Below, piece after piece: positions 24,001-35,522 of a stretch of DNA of 64,000 nucleotides. Every line of letters starts with the position of its first letter. Positions within the stretch are counted from its first letter, which is position 1. Source of the stretch: Amblyornis subalaris (Eukaryota; Chordata; Aves; Passeriformes; Ptilonorhynchidae). The notes under the pieces are model-generated. The model did not search any database. It saw nothing but the letters and a program-made list of their open reading frames with translations, and had not been told where the DNA came from. The DNA lies in assembly GCA_018881555.1 (NCBI GenBank), contig JACAXG010000169.1, forward strand, positions 1,016,751 through 1,080,750, given 5' to 3'. The position numbers were made by a program, and so were the translations under genes.

Positions 24001-26917
24001 ATGAGGAGACATTAAATTCTGCACGGAGCAAAACAAGGANGAATTGACTACACGAGCAGAGAGGGTGACAGACCTTCTCCCTGCTGTAAGGTCCAGGCTC
24101 CCCTGCCACAGCTCCAAACTGGGCACTGGACACAAAAACCAGCTCAGAAATAACCCAGGTCAAAGCAAGGACAACTAGAGACCTCCAAACCTCCCATCCC
24201 AGGGCCAGATGTGTCACTGAGTAGTGGCAGAGGGGCTGGTGACACAGATGTTTTGTTCTGCCCCAAAGGTCCAAAGCAGATCAGCACCAGTTTATCTGCT
24301 CTCCCATGGGCTGAGACTCTTGTATCCCCTGCTCTGCCAATCTGCAGGATCAACCCAGGGCTTGGGCAAGGCCCATTAGTGACACAGGAACCACACAAAG
24401 AAGCAGAGAGCAGAAGCCTGGGAAGGGCTGTATCCTTCAGCAAATCACAAACAGCAGCTGTTCCTGCTGGAATGCCCAAAAAGCCCTGGAAGCAAGCACC
24501 TAGAGAGAAGAAAGAGGGGCCTCAGTTTGCTTTAGCTACTCTGATGCTGAGCTGGTGTGTTTCCCAGGATCAGTCCAGCTTTGGGAAAGGCAGGTGTTAC
24601 GTGACTGATGGGTGGCCCAGACCTTGGGAAAACCACGGCTGACACTCAGAAAATCCATCCTGCAAAGAGGGAATNCCAGGTCCTGCCATTGCAGTCCAGC
24701 TCCTCCCTTGCCCAGCCAGAAAGAAACGATTGAAGGCTTCAGGACTGGAGTTCTGGCAGCTGAGCACGGCACGGAACGGGCCAAGGGAGCTCACATTCCA
24801 GGGCTTCGAGGAAAGCAGCCCTGGGAGAGCTGGCTGCCAGAGCCTTGGCACTTTGTCTGAGACACGGGCTGGAGAGCCACAGGGAGAACACGGAACGCGC
24901 ACAGTGACACCCTCAGTGCGGCGATCCCAGCACACCGTCCCACGTGTGTCACCACGGGGACACTGCTCCTCTCTGAAGCCTTGGATACCTGGGGCAATAA
25001 AAGCACCTTTCACAAAAATCCCCTTCACTCCTGCAGTCTTCNGCTATTCCAGCACTGTTCCCGGCCCAGTCCATGCACCGCTCTCGCTGGATAATATCAC
25101 ACAGGGCTTTACTCCAAAGAATCCTTCCTTCCTTTTTCCAACCCATCCCTTAACCTTTCACTGCCAGGTCATTCCTCTGCAGACTGGCACACACTGCCCA
25201 GTGCTTTCACTCCCTGGGAGAATCCCACTGACAGAGCTGCATCACATTTTCAATTTAATTTCTTGCTGAAGAGTGTAGATGAATAAATATCTCATTTGTA
25301 TTTTTATTGTCTTAAGGCAATTCAAATGCACTTTAAATGTTACTATTACATGCATCCATTTACAGTAACACAAACCAACACTTCCTAAGTATCACATATA
25401 TAAATTCTGCTTCTCCACCACTGATATGAAAATTGCTGATAAATTTGCACATTTAAAATTTTGAAAATTTCCATCTTCTACAACTACACATGAAAAAGGC
25501 CTTGGAAGCAAAGGTAAAGTCGTGTCTCCTCTGAGTTCATGTCAAAACTATGGATATCAAATGTACAGGTCTATGTTGATGCAACTATATAATTTAATAT
25601 ATAGCTTAATTTCATTATCAAAATATAAATAAATACAAATCAATCAGATCACACACTAGGAGGTGACCTCATGCTAATAGAGCTCCTAAAATTCCAGCTG
25701 AATTAAGGATCCCATAGTGCTTGGGGAAGAAAAGTAAAATAAAAGCAATCCTTGTCCCAGATTTAAATANTGCAATTATTACTGCAAAATTATTGCAATG
25801 CTGTGATGCAATGGTAAAACATATCCCTATTATTTTAGGGATTTTTTTCCTTAAGCTGCAGAGTGAAGCTACTTGGTAGTTTAAAGGACTTTAAGGAATT
25901 TTGTTGGTATTTAGGAAAGAAATACCAGCAATGAAAAACAATTCTGTGTATGCAGGGGTAGAGAAGCAGCTCTGTGACATTAAACAGCACACGAGGAATG
26001 TGCAACCATGCAATTAAGGGATGTGTTGTGAGACTGCGACAAACTCCGAGCAGTTAAGGACACACGTTCACTTCTCAGCTGTGCANGTGCTGACTGCTGA
26101 GACTTTGAGCATCTAAAACTTAGTATTAGCCTTCATTATTCCTGGATTCCAACTGCTGGTTACACCTGAGGAGCTAAAGCAGATGCTCCTGCCAGCCTGG
26201 CACAGACTCCAGAGCTCACCCCAGGTGACAGAAAACAAACCCAGCGAAAGGCTCAGGAGCCGTTTCCAGTGCCTGCTGTTCTGGTACTTCAGATATGCAT
26301 TTCTCCAAACCCTGCAAACTGCACTTTGATTGTACAAAGCACCACAAACTTTCACATTTCTGCAATTAAGCAACATTGGATTGTTCGGTCTTACAGAAAN
26401 CTCAGATAAAGCCACTCCTGACTAAGCACAAGACATTTCATCCACACAGTGCATTTGGGAAGTGACCTCAGCTGACAGCAGGGGTACAGGGTGAGCTCAA
26501 GGAGCATTTAGATTTTAACTTAAAAATACAGCAGTCACAATGCCCATATCTGATTTCCATCCTCCCATCCTGACTGTCAGGGATGGATGAAACACCCGGA
26601 TGGGCAGGAGCAGGGAGCATCTCGGGGAGATGCCACCACACTGCTGGCACGTGGGACCTGCCAGGAGAGACTCTGTGACCTGCAGCTCCCCCAGCACACG
26701 GCGATGCCCACGAGAGCCTGGGCAGTAAATACTGCCCCAAACACGGGAGCTGCTCCTGACCTCGGGAGAAATGTCTCTGGAACAGAGAGCCACAAAGCTG
26801 AGACAGCCCCAAAGTTTATCAATGGGCCCCTCTCAATGTTCCACCCCAAAGGAGAATTATTGGTGACCAGGGAAACAGCAGAGCAACCTTCAATACCTTC
26901 CTGAAAATAGATATAAA

Positions 26918-27148
26918 ATCAGAATATCCTGTGTTGGGAGGGACCCACCAGGATCATGAGTCCCACTCCTGGCCCTGCACAGACACCCCAACAATCCCAC
27001 CCTGTGCATCCCTGGGAGCGTTGTCCAAAGGCTCCTGGAGCTCTGGCAGCCTTGGGGCCAGGCCCATTCCCTGGGGAGCCTGTTCAGTGCCCACCACCCT
27101 CTGGAGGGAGAAGTTTTGCCTGATCTCCAGCCTGACCCTCCCCTGAGC
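26918..27148 (-). mobile_element. CR1 LINE fragment, J-like, next to exon 5
   Basis: Starts cagaatatcctgtgttggga and carries the full J-like block series to ctgatctccagcctgaccct. Same strand as the gene. Its end is 46 nt from the exon 5 donor. Confidence 0.9.
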
Positions 27149-27193
27149 CTGTGTTCCCCTGGGATTCCCAAGATTGCAGCAGCAGTGAGGTAC

Positions 27194-27271
27194 CTCTGTG
27201 TGCTCGCACATGGGTCTGGAAACAGTTGTAATATTTGTATTTCTTCCCACATATTCCACACTCGTAAGACC
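27194..27271 (-). CDS. ZNF618: ZNF618 exon 5, zinc finger 1
   Basis: A 78-nt exon, phase 1-1, acceptor gttttccag, donor AGAG|gtacct. It encodes a complete C2H2 finger: two Cys with CX2C (CGIC), twelve residues (GKKYKYYNCFQT), then HX3H, ending VRAHR. The finger motif YKYYNCFQTHVRAH is identical to the remembered human finger 1. The usual TGEKP inter-finger linker is absent, which is typical of this gene's dispersed fingers. Fingers of this class coordinate Zn and bind DNA, RNA or protein in the nucleus. A CR1 fragment starts only 46 nt downstream of the donor in the same orientation as the gene. Confidence 0.96.
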
Positions 27272-30200
27272 CTGGAAAACAAGACAGAGAAGCACACATC
27301 ACCATATTAGATCAGGAAAAGCAGCCTCCCTGCACACTGATCCATAAANTGTGGGCAAAAGAATGCACTTTGNAGCAAAGTAATTTTTGGACGGTTCATG
27401 GAGATAAATGCAGGAAATCACTATCCCAGACACTATTCTTTTTTTCAGGCTTATTTAAGATTCCTTGGCATATTACCCTGAACTTACATTTTCAGTGTAT
27501 CTTTTTAACTTTGCTAACGTGAAAGGGCCACTCTCAGAATAGCCTGACTTATAATTTTATAATAATGACTAATGTTTCCTATGGACAGAAATAACCTTGA
27601 ATTACTTTTCAGTAAGTTCCTCGTAGCTGGGAAAAAAAGCTTTTCAACTGAAAAAAGAAGGCAATATGTTATCTCGAGGCCAGGAGTTTTCAAAATTTCT
27701 CAAGAAATGCACAATGTACGAATTTCCCAAGAAACCCAGAGAGATTTGGTAAATATCCACCCAGAGGAAACCAAATAGATACAAATAGAACTTTTGCCCT
27801 TTTTAAGGAAAAGCACATGACCACAGTAGTCTCTCTTCTCAATTTGTGTCTCTAATTCCAGAAAAACACACATCTGCAAACAGTCATTTGAAACGAAACC
27901 AGAGGAAAAGAGCTGGGAGAACCATTTGTAATGATGAAATTATGCCACGAATTCAGGCTCTTCTGTTACTGAACAGACAGACAGAAATTTCCTTAGATTT
28001 GTTATTTAAGTTGACTCAATCTCTTTTTTCCCCACTTCACTTTGTCACACAGGCTATAAATTCACTTTCCAGGCTCCCCTTTGCAGAATGCATTGCATTT
28101 CTTAGCTGTCCACCAGAGCTGTGGAANTGGGATGCCCTCGGTGCTCTTTGGGAGGGTGAGAGCAGCACTTGACTGAAGAGGAGGTGGGAGAAAGAAGGGC
28201 TGAACATAAATGCAGAGTTTCATTTCCATGGACCCTTCCTCACACAACCTTGAAACAATCTTTTCCTGACCATGCCAAANAGCAAAACTCAGGGAGGAGC
28301 CACAAACAAGAACAAAACCCTTCACACACACATCCAAATAAACATTCCCAAACAGCATTTCACAGCAATACTTACCTGGAGCTACTCAAAGTGAGCTCCT
28401 GCCAGGAACAAACACAATGCGTTGTTTGAACACACGATGCCCACGGTCCTTTTTCCCTTTCCCAGTCCTATTCTTACAGCTNGGGAAGAAAAGAGCCCCC
28501 CTTCCAGTGTGTAAAAGCCCTGAATTCCCTGTCCATCACTGACAGCACCACCAGGAATTGTCTCCTGAGCCTGGGAGGCTGCTTTGTCACTGATGCTGAA
28601 CCAGGCCATTTGCCACAGTCTGATACACCAGAGCACCCATCTGAAACAACACTCACATATTCTGATAGCACAGGCACTTGGCTGTGTCTGATCTGCTCCA
28701 GAGCATTTTTATTCTCATAGCTCACTGTATTTTATATATAGATACACATCTATGGGACACTCACCACCTGTGGTCACTCCTCACAGGCTGCCTCAGTGAA
28801 ATCCCGGACACCAGCACTCAGCAGCATTTGCCAGCCCTCATTTTCCATGCTCAAGGGCTGATTATTTTCATCACCAACCTCCAAAACTCTTTTCTGAAAA
28901 CCATTCCAGCTGGAGCCCCAGAGCAGCAGAAGGCTGCACCCAGCATCACCTGAGCCCTACCAACAGGAACCCTGAGCACAGCCGAGGGTCAGCTGAACCC
29001 ACAGCACAGTGGGACTGATGCCCACCCACAGCCCAGCAGAGNTGCCTGCACAGGGAGCACTGGGAAAAGTTGGAGCAAGTCCAGAGGAGACCACTGAGTT
29101 GATCACAGGGCAGGAGCCNCTCTGCCCTGGAGCCAGCCTGGGAGAGCTGGGGGTGTTCACCCGCAGAAGAGAAGGCTCNGAAGAGACCTCAGAGCCCCTT
29201 CCAGAGCCTAAAGGGGCTCCAGGAGAGCTGGAGAGGGACTTGGGACAAGGGATGGAGGGACAGGACAAGGGGGAATGGCTTCCCACTGCCAGAGGGCAGG
29301 GTCAGATGGGAGATTGGGAGGGAATTGTTCCCTGTGAGGGTGGGGAGGCCCTGGCACAGGTTGTCCAGAGAAGCTGTGGCTGCCCCATCCTTGGCCATCC
29401 AAGGCCAGTTTGGACAGGGCTTGGAGCAACCTGGGATACTGGAAGGTGTCCCTGCCCANGGCAGGTCCCTTCCAACCCAAAGCATTCTGTGATCAATGAG
29501 TCATTGAAAACAGGTAAAACANAGTGAGGGGCTCTAGACTGAATTTTTTCCCCATTTTTGCTGTATTTCCTACTTCCTCTGGCGATAGTCTGTGGCACAT
29601 AAATGTGTTTGGCTGTGCAGAAGTTCTCCAAGAGGNTCACCTGTACAGGGAACTGTGCAGTGCCTTCTTTCTGCACTGTGAACCCAAGCAGGGGCTGCAG
29701 CCCCCGTGCAGGGGCTGTGCTGGACACCAAGGGCAGGAGAGGGACCTCAGGTCTCAGGCCAGGGCTTGAGCAGGTGCCCTGGAGCACCCAGGTCTCAAGT
29801 GCAACCTGAGGAAGGTTGGAGTCATCTCTGAGGGGGGCACCAGCACTCAGCCCCTGCCNGTGGGTGGTAGAGCAGCGCCCCAGGGGCACTGGGAGTTTGG
29901 GGGGGCTGTGAGGGAGGTGTGTGATGGACCTGAAGTGCTGCAGGCACTGAGACACAGCTCAGCAGCCACAACTGTGCTCAGTAACCACAGGTGCTCATAT
30001 GAGAGAAAGGAGGGGTGACTTGCCACAAAAAATGTGCTGTTAGAGTGGAGGAAAGATGAGGTGGAGAAAAAAGGACGTCACTGTGTGTTATGGCCTTGCA
30101 AAGGACGTGCCCACGTGGCCTTGGAGCAGTGTGGTCACTGCCTGCCTCAGGCTTTGTCCCCATCAGGGTGTGTCATGCAGGTTAAAGCTGGTGGCAGCAG

Positions 30201-30364
30201 GAGGGGAGCTGGGCAAGGTTTGGGGTTAGTTGGTGCACTCAGTGTGGCCAGGCTTTTCCTGAGCCTCGCTGCTGGAATTCAGTGGGGCAATGCACCCACT
30301 GCTTCCAGAGCTTTCTCTTGCTCCCTGGTCCCTGGTTAGACTTTCACACCCTTCCAGCACATAC
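27272..30364 (-). other. ZNF618: ZNF618 intron 4 (about 3.1 kb)
   Basis: Intron between exons 4 and 5. It contains one long plus-strand CR1 fragment (29045-29495). The rest appears unique. Nothing coding was recognised. Confidence 0.75.
29045..29495 (+). mobile_element. CR1 LINE fragment, E/Y-like
   Basis: Plus-strand copy ending in ccttccaacccaaagcattctgtgat, the CR1 3' terminus. Upstream are ggacaagggatggagggac and gttccctgtgagggtgggg. Nearly collinear with the copies at 47870 and 60420. Confidence 0.92.
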
Positions 30365-30460
30365 CGGACGTGTATCTCAATGCATGGTCAAAAATCCAGG
30401 TCCCTGAATATCGATTTCGTGTATATCCAACGGGAGAGCCACGTTCCACTGCTTTTCCAT
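30365..30460 (-). CDS. ZNF618: ZNF618 exon 4 (linker before finger 1)
   Basis: A 96-nt exon in phase 1-1. The acceptor ends in gcacaatttag and the donor is TCCG|gtatgt. With the G carried from exon 3 it opens as GAT GGA AAA (D-G-K), continues AVERGSPVGYTRN, and ends in RYSGTWIFDHALRYTSG shared with exon 5. The RYSGTWIFD.ALRY.SG block is the same as remembered for human ZNF618 apart from two substitutions (Gln to His, Ala to Thr). It precedes the first Cys of finger 1 by a few residues. Because the length is a multiple of three and both borders are phase 1, omission would keep frame and remove only this linker. Confidence 0.94.
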
Positions 30461-32195
30461 CTAAATTGTGCAAAAAGAAATCAGAAAAAACCCTTAAAGT
30501 GGATGCATTTCCAAAGAATAATGATGGCTGAAGCCTATTAAAAATTTCCAAGACCCATCTGTCCCTGTGGCTTCCTGACAAGATGTCAGAGGTCACACAG
30601 AATTTCTTAAGGCTTCTTCAGTACTATTGTACTTCACCAGGGAGAATCCAAAGTGGTCTTGAATTTTGCATGTTGAGCAGCTCAGCAACTGAGACCTCAG
30701 CACCATGGCATGAACCCAGGGTGTGCATGGGAGATGGACAGAGGCTCAGAGCAGAAGGATTCTCTCTTCACTCTGTCTCAGAAACATTTCTGATTTAATG
30801 CATTACTTGAAAAGTCCTCTCCAAAATGTTCCTTGTAAAGCACCAGATTGGTGGAGCAGATTGAGAGCTCAAGGAGTCTTGTATAAAACTTCTGATCAGC
30901 TCACAGATAACTCAGCCCTCCAAAACACAAATACTGACCTGATGGCATTCCCAACAGGAGGAAATGATCCACNTCTGACAAACAGTCTCCCCCTCTTTCT
31001 CTTGATTTACAGCACAAGTGCCATTTGCTTTTCCTCTCCTCTCCAGACAGCTCCATGGTGGGACCTCTCTGCCTCTCTGCCCTCACTGCCCTGCCCTGAG
31101 AAGGGTCTGTGTGTTGGGGCTCTTCAAGTGACCCTGGCCCAAGGTCAAGCTCACCAGAAGAAAGAAGGGAAGAACAGGAAATGTGGCACCTCTGAGCTGT
31201 GCAGGGCAGGAACACCCGCCCTGNGGCTGGGACACCCGGGGGTACCAGGGGGGTACAGGGGGAGTGGGGGATCCACAGCATCTGCTGCTGACAGGACCCA
31301 CGTTAGAGCCAACCTCTCCATCGGCTTCCTCTGCTNGGGATGCCAAAGGGGGATCCCATGNNATTGCAAGACTTTTATGGAAAAGCAGCTGAAAGGAAAA
31401 TGGTCCAAACCCCCAAACAGCACTGGCTGTTCAGCTGGGGCACTGCAGCCACTGTCCCGAACCATCCCTCCCTGCTGCAGCCCCTTCCAACCACCACGGG
31501 CTTTGGGATGCTCCCCACGGATGGAAGCAGAGTCTGGAGCAGTCCAAAGTGCCGGGAGAGGCACGAGAATGTGCAAGCACACAGGAGGCATCAGACACAA
31601 GGCCTGATTTGATGAAAACACTGCAAGGGAATAGCAGCAACTGAGCTGGGAATCCCTGTTATAAATTGCTCCAAGTAACAACTAAAAATATAAACAGAGC
31701 AGATGTGTGACTCAGAAAAGAGACATAAATCTTGTAATGTGTGTTTCAGCCAAGTCCCGAGGCTGAGCCCTGCAAGAAAGCTGTCACTTGGAGCCANGTG
31801 TGCCCCAAGCCTTCAGCACCATGGTCCTGGCTCAGACAACACATCCCCCGAGTGACTGATTGTCCCCAGCACCCTGTGAGAGCAGCCAGGCCGGGGGTCA
31901 GCAATTCCACACAGGGAGGAGGGATTTGTTCACTCCTGATTCACCACTTCACCAGGAATTACTATAAAAAAATAACCATTTTCGACACCTCCAATCTCAA
32001 CCTCCCCAATGAAGGCGAATAAAATCCTACCAAAGCCTCGCCTGTCTGCACGGAGGAAGGGATTTAAATACAGGGCTCCCAGATCCCAGGGCGAGGAAAA
32101 CCCCTGGAAGTGCTGGGAAGGTGCAGCAGTCACAAAGCCTGTGCTCCAGAGCCAGGAGGCACCAGCTGTTCACACTTTGGGGCTGCTCCAGCAGA

Positions 32196-32490
32196 GCAGC
32201 TGGAATGGCCAGTGGAACAGCTGGGATGGCCAGTGAAGCAGCTGGAATGGTCACTGAAACAGCTGGAATGGCCGGTGGAGTAGTCAGAATTCCCAGTGGA
32301 ACAGCCGAAGTGGCCAGCAGAACAGCCAAAGTGGCCAGTGGAGCAGTCAAAATGACCAGTGAAGAGCCAGAATGGCCAATGCAGCAGCCAAAGTGGCCAG
32401 TGAAGAAGCCACAAGGGCCAGTGGAACAGCCGGAATGGCCAGTGCAGCAGCCAAAATGACCTGTGGAGCAGCTGGGATGGGCAGTGGAGC
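32196..32490. repeat. 21-bp minisatellite, about 14 copies
   Basis: Tandem copies of a unit close to acagctgggatggccagtgaa with point differences. One copy near 32362 is 20 bp. Because 21 is a multiple of three, frames stay open on both strands and give seven-residue pseudo-repeats, but there is no sign of a gene. Confidence 0.93.
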
Positions 32491-33002
32491 AGCAGCCCAT
32501 GGCACGTTCTGGTGTACCAGGGGTACCCTGATGTCTGCAGAGATGGGCACAGCCCCTCTGTGATTTCCGTGGGGGGCAGAGGGGACCAGCCACCAGAGCT
32601 CAGCAAACACAGGGAGCTGCTATCTGGGCACCACGGTGTGTGCACAGAGCACAGGATTTGGTGGCCAAACAGGAAAGTTTTTCAGAGCCACCTCCCCAAA
32701 ATGAGAGTTGTGTGAATGGCAGATAACCAGGGGCACTTCCAGGGCTCTTTCCACAAAGGAATTGGCACCAACTCCCATCACCTCCAGATCAAGTTGCCTT
32801 TGAAGGAGCCCAGCACCAGTCTATAAAATAACCAATAAAATGTGTGTTTGATTTGAGAAGGCCCTTCCAGACAGAAGTTCTCCAGTTTATACAGCTTTCA
32901 ACTTGTTAACTGGTCAATAAATCTGTCCCTCTCCCCACACTGAACTGTGTCCCCCCTCACACCAGCCTGTCCCCAGTGCTCTCCATAGGGACAAAAGAGA
33001 GC

Positions 33003-33395
33003 CACAGAACCATGGAATATTACGATTGGAAGGGACCCACAAGGATCATCCAGNCCAACCCCTGGTCCTGCACAGACACCCCAACAATCCCACCCTGTGC
33101 ATCCCTGAGNGCNTTGTCCAAACNCTCCTGGAGCTCTGGCAGCCTTGGGGCCNNGNCCATTCCCTGAGGAGCCTGTTCAGTGCCCACCACCCTCTGGGGG
33201 AAGAACCTTTCCTCATATCCAGCCTGACCCTCCCTGGCACAGCTCCAGCCATTCCCTAGGTCCTTTCCCTGTCACAGGGAGCAGAGATTGGAGCTGCAGT
33301 CCCNGCTGAGCTCTGCCCTCAGTCTGCTCTGCTCCAGCTGAATAAACCAAGTGCCCTCAGCAGCTCCTCACTGGCTTCCCCTCCAGTCCACCCAA
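33003..33395 (-). mobile_element. CR1 LINE fragment, J-like, with clustered ambiguous bases
   Basis: Starts cacagaaccatggaatatta and carries the J-like block series. It then extends through cattccctaggtcctttccc and gctgaataaaccaagtgccc, making it the longest J-like copy here. Several ambiguous bases cluster at 33110-33157. Confidence 0.88.
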
Positions 33396-34791
33396 GTCAG
33401 CCAAGAGCAAAAGCCCCTTCCCCACTGCACAGCCAAGCTCAGCTGGAAACCACTGCTCCCAGGGGACACCGACTGCAGAGCAGCTGCTGCTGCCCAGCCA
33501 GGAGCCNTGGGGACAAAAGAGGGACACAGCAAACACCCAACCTGCAAGGGTTGGTGACCATGGCTGAAGGAGAAGCTCTCATTGCTGCCCATCAGTGGTC
33601 ATATCTCCACCTCTTCCTCCCAGGGCACCAGGGATGCTTTTCAGGTTTGCCCATGTAATGATCAACCCCTCAAGAGCTGTAGAGGCACAAAAACTCTGAA
33701 AATGCACAGNGTATTTCTTCCAAATCATAAGATCTTTAAGTCAGAAATAGTTATGGACTTCTTAGGCTTTCCCTAGACCTGCATAGACAGCACTGACCTC
33801 CCACCCTGCTGTTCTTAGTGGCTGTCCTGTGGTGGAAAGGAGAACAGGAGGAACAACCCTGCTTCCGAGACAATCGCCAGCTAAGGACATCTCCTGGGTC
33901 TCTTTCCAGCAGTGTGGACAATGACCAACCNAAACCCACGAGAAAATCCAACATCAATACTTCTTTTCTCTCCCCCTGCAAGACAAACTAACCCCAACTG
34001 CAACNCTGGGAAGCTCAGTCCCTTCTAAGTCCCTTGAAGGAAACGTGGTCCAAGTGCTCTTCCTTCTTTTTATTAGCAACTGCCCTTGGATCCCAGAGAC
34101 ACTGCAGGGACCTGCTCCAGCTCGGGGACAACAGAGGCAAGTGCAGGAGTTGTGCCTTGCCAGCTTCCCGCAGGAAGCCCCTTTCTCTGGAGCAGGAGGA
34201 GAGGAGAGTTTGATGTTCACAGAAAAAAAGAAAAAGCTTCTTCTCATCCCAGCTGGAGGTGGGGAGGGGACAGGAAGCACTGCTTTGAACAGGGCACACC
34301 ACAGCCAGCCCACAGTCAAAAGTATTCCCACAGCGTGAGGAGCAATCAGAAAAACAAACAAACAGCAACCTGTAAAACCTGCTCTGGAGCTCAGTCCCAT
34401 GGACAGACAGCATCCACATTCCTCAAAGCAACTTTCCTCGAAACATCTCAGCTCTTTCTCAGGCTTTCCTTCCCAAGTTCCTCGTGTGCCAAACACACCC
34501 CCAGCCCCGGGCTCGCCATGAGCTGCAGGTGGCTGATGGGTAAGTCCCTGAACGTGCCGAAAGAAGAGAAGGAGCTTTTTCTTTCTGATCTTGGCTGAAC
34601 CTTTAGGGCTGACCAGATGCCAACAGACAGCAAAAGTGGCAGAAGGTCAATAATCCTGAGCCAGGACCCCGAGACTGATGTTCACCTGGGCTCTGGGCCC
34701 TCCAGCAGAGCTGAGTGTCCAGGCACAGCTCTCCAGAGCCCCCCCTGTCCCCACACACACTGAGGGAGTGGTGCCTGACCCCGAGCCTCAC

Positions 34792-35048
34792 CGAGCGTCT
34801 GCTGGTTGCGGACCCCGCCGATGACCACGCAGATCTCCGCGGGCACGTCCCCCGGCCCGTCCTTGATGTTCTTCTTGGAATCTTTGGTGTCGTCCTGCCA
34901 GATCACCTCCTCGATGTAGTCATCTGGTACCTCTGTCTTCACCTTCACCTCAGTCATCATTCCAGCCTCGTCACTGGGGGACGACTGAGACGTCACCGAG
35001 TCGGAGCCCTCGGCCTTCGGGCTCCGCGGGCTCCTCTTCAAACACTCC
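34792..35048 (-). CDS. ZNF618: ZNF618 exon 3 (acidic N-terminal region)
   Basis: A 257-nt exon. The acceptor follows cccccatgcag, and the first G completes the Arg codon from exon 2. The frame then runs ECLKRSPRSPKAEG, an S/D-rich stretch, MMTEVKVKTEVPDDYIEEV, a lysine/acid-rich stretch, and DVPAEICVVIGGVRNQQTL. It ends after a single G (phase 1) at donor CTCG|gtgagg. The TEVKVKTE..PDDYI and DVPAEICVVIGGVRNQQTL blocks are signature conserved segments of ZNF618, and they identified the gene. VKTE fits the SUMO acceptor consensus (hydrophobic-Lys-x-Glu), which is a prediction only. The region is rich in basic (KRSPRSPK) and acidic residues and is likely disordered, lying before the fingers. It contains no ambiguous bases. 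CpG content is locally raised compared with the flanking introns. Confidence 0.95.
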
Positions 35049-35429
35049 CTGCATGGGGGAAAGAGGAGAGAACATGAGTCCTCGTTGTCCTCGTTGCCAA
35101 GTGCTCACCTTCTCATCATCAGGACCTAACTCAAGGTACTTTGGTTTATGCAGGTTATTTAAAATAAGCATATTAATAAGTATGTGTGTCTGTCATACAT
35201 GGTAAGTAATTAAGATTTAACCAGACAAAAGCAATAAAACAATTTGCCAGTAATGAAAATAACCTCAGTCATCACAAACAGCAGTGGTCATAAACACACT
35301 GGACCTCTAAAGAAGAGCACAGAACTTCCCCTGGTTCCCAAGGCCGAGGCACAGTTCCAGCAGTGCTGACAGCAGGTATTGCCAACACTAGTCCGTACAT
35401 ACAAAGCCATATTCTCCTGTGGCACCTGN

Positions 35430-35522
35430 GGACATGGGTCACTGGTGGACCTGGCAGTGCTGGATTAAGTTTGACTTGATGATCTTAAAGGTCTTTTCCA
35501 ACCTAAATGATTCTATGATTCC
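35430..35522 (+). mobile_element. CR1 3'-end fragment
   Basis: Ends ggtcttttccaacctaaatgattctatgattcc, with the CR1 3' octamer-type tail. It is preceded by ggcagtgctggattaagttt. Its type differs from the two main groups in the window. Confidence 0.8.

Larger units (their letters stand above)
19915..27193 (-). other. ZNF618: ZNF618 intron 5 (about 7.3 kb)
   Basis: Intron between exons 5 and 6. At the exon 6 end it starts in the CpG island, followed at 20121 and 20598 by two CR1 fragments. At the exon 5 end it holds a CR1 fragment at 26918-27148. Between them, 21320-22120 and 25240-25960 are AT-rich, repeat-poor blocks. No other exon or RNA gene was recognised. Confidence 0.75.
30461..34791 (-). 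other. ZNF618: ZNF618 intron 3 (about 4.3 kb)
   Basis: Intron between exons 3 and 4. It carries the 21-bp minisatellite (32196-32490) and a minus-strand CR1 fragment (33003-33395). A plus-strand frame of nearly 300 codons (30723-31607) contains several ambiguous codons and no recognisable motif, and I treat it as chance. An AATAAA-containing segment at 32820-32930 could be an old retroelement end, but I could not place it. Confidence 0.7.

Noticed and set aside
28957..29955. Frames with recurring words across several places (29 kb, 48 kb, 54 kb, 60 kb).
   Set aside because: They are translations of CR1 3'-end sequence in non-coding frames, not a protein family.
30723..31607. Plus-strand open frame of nearly 300 codons.
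   Set aside because: It spans several ambiguous codons, has no recognisable domain or codon bias, lies antisense in an intron, and is of a length expected by chance in GC-rich DNA.
32121..32645. Repetitive open frames that look like a seven-residue repeat protein.
   Set aside because: They exist on both strands only because the minisatellite unit is 21 bp. There is no splice support, start context or homology.
32820..32960. Possible LTR or retroelement end with two AATAAA-like signals.
   Set aside because: No matching partner LTR, primer-binding site or coding remnant was seen, so I could not support an element.
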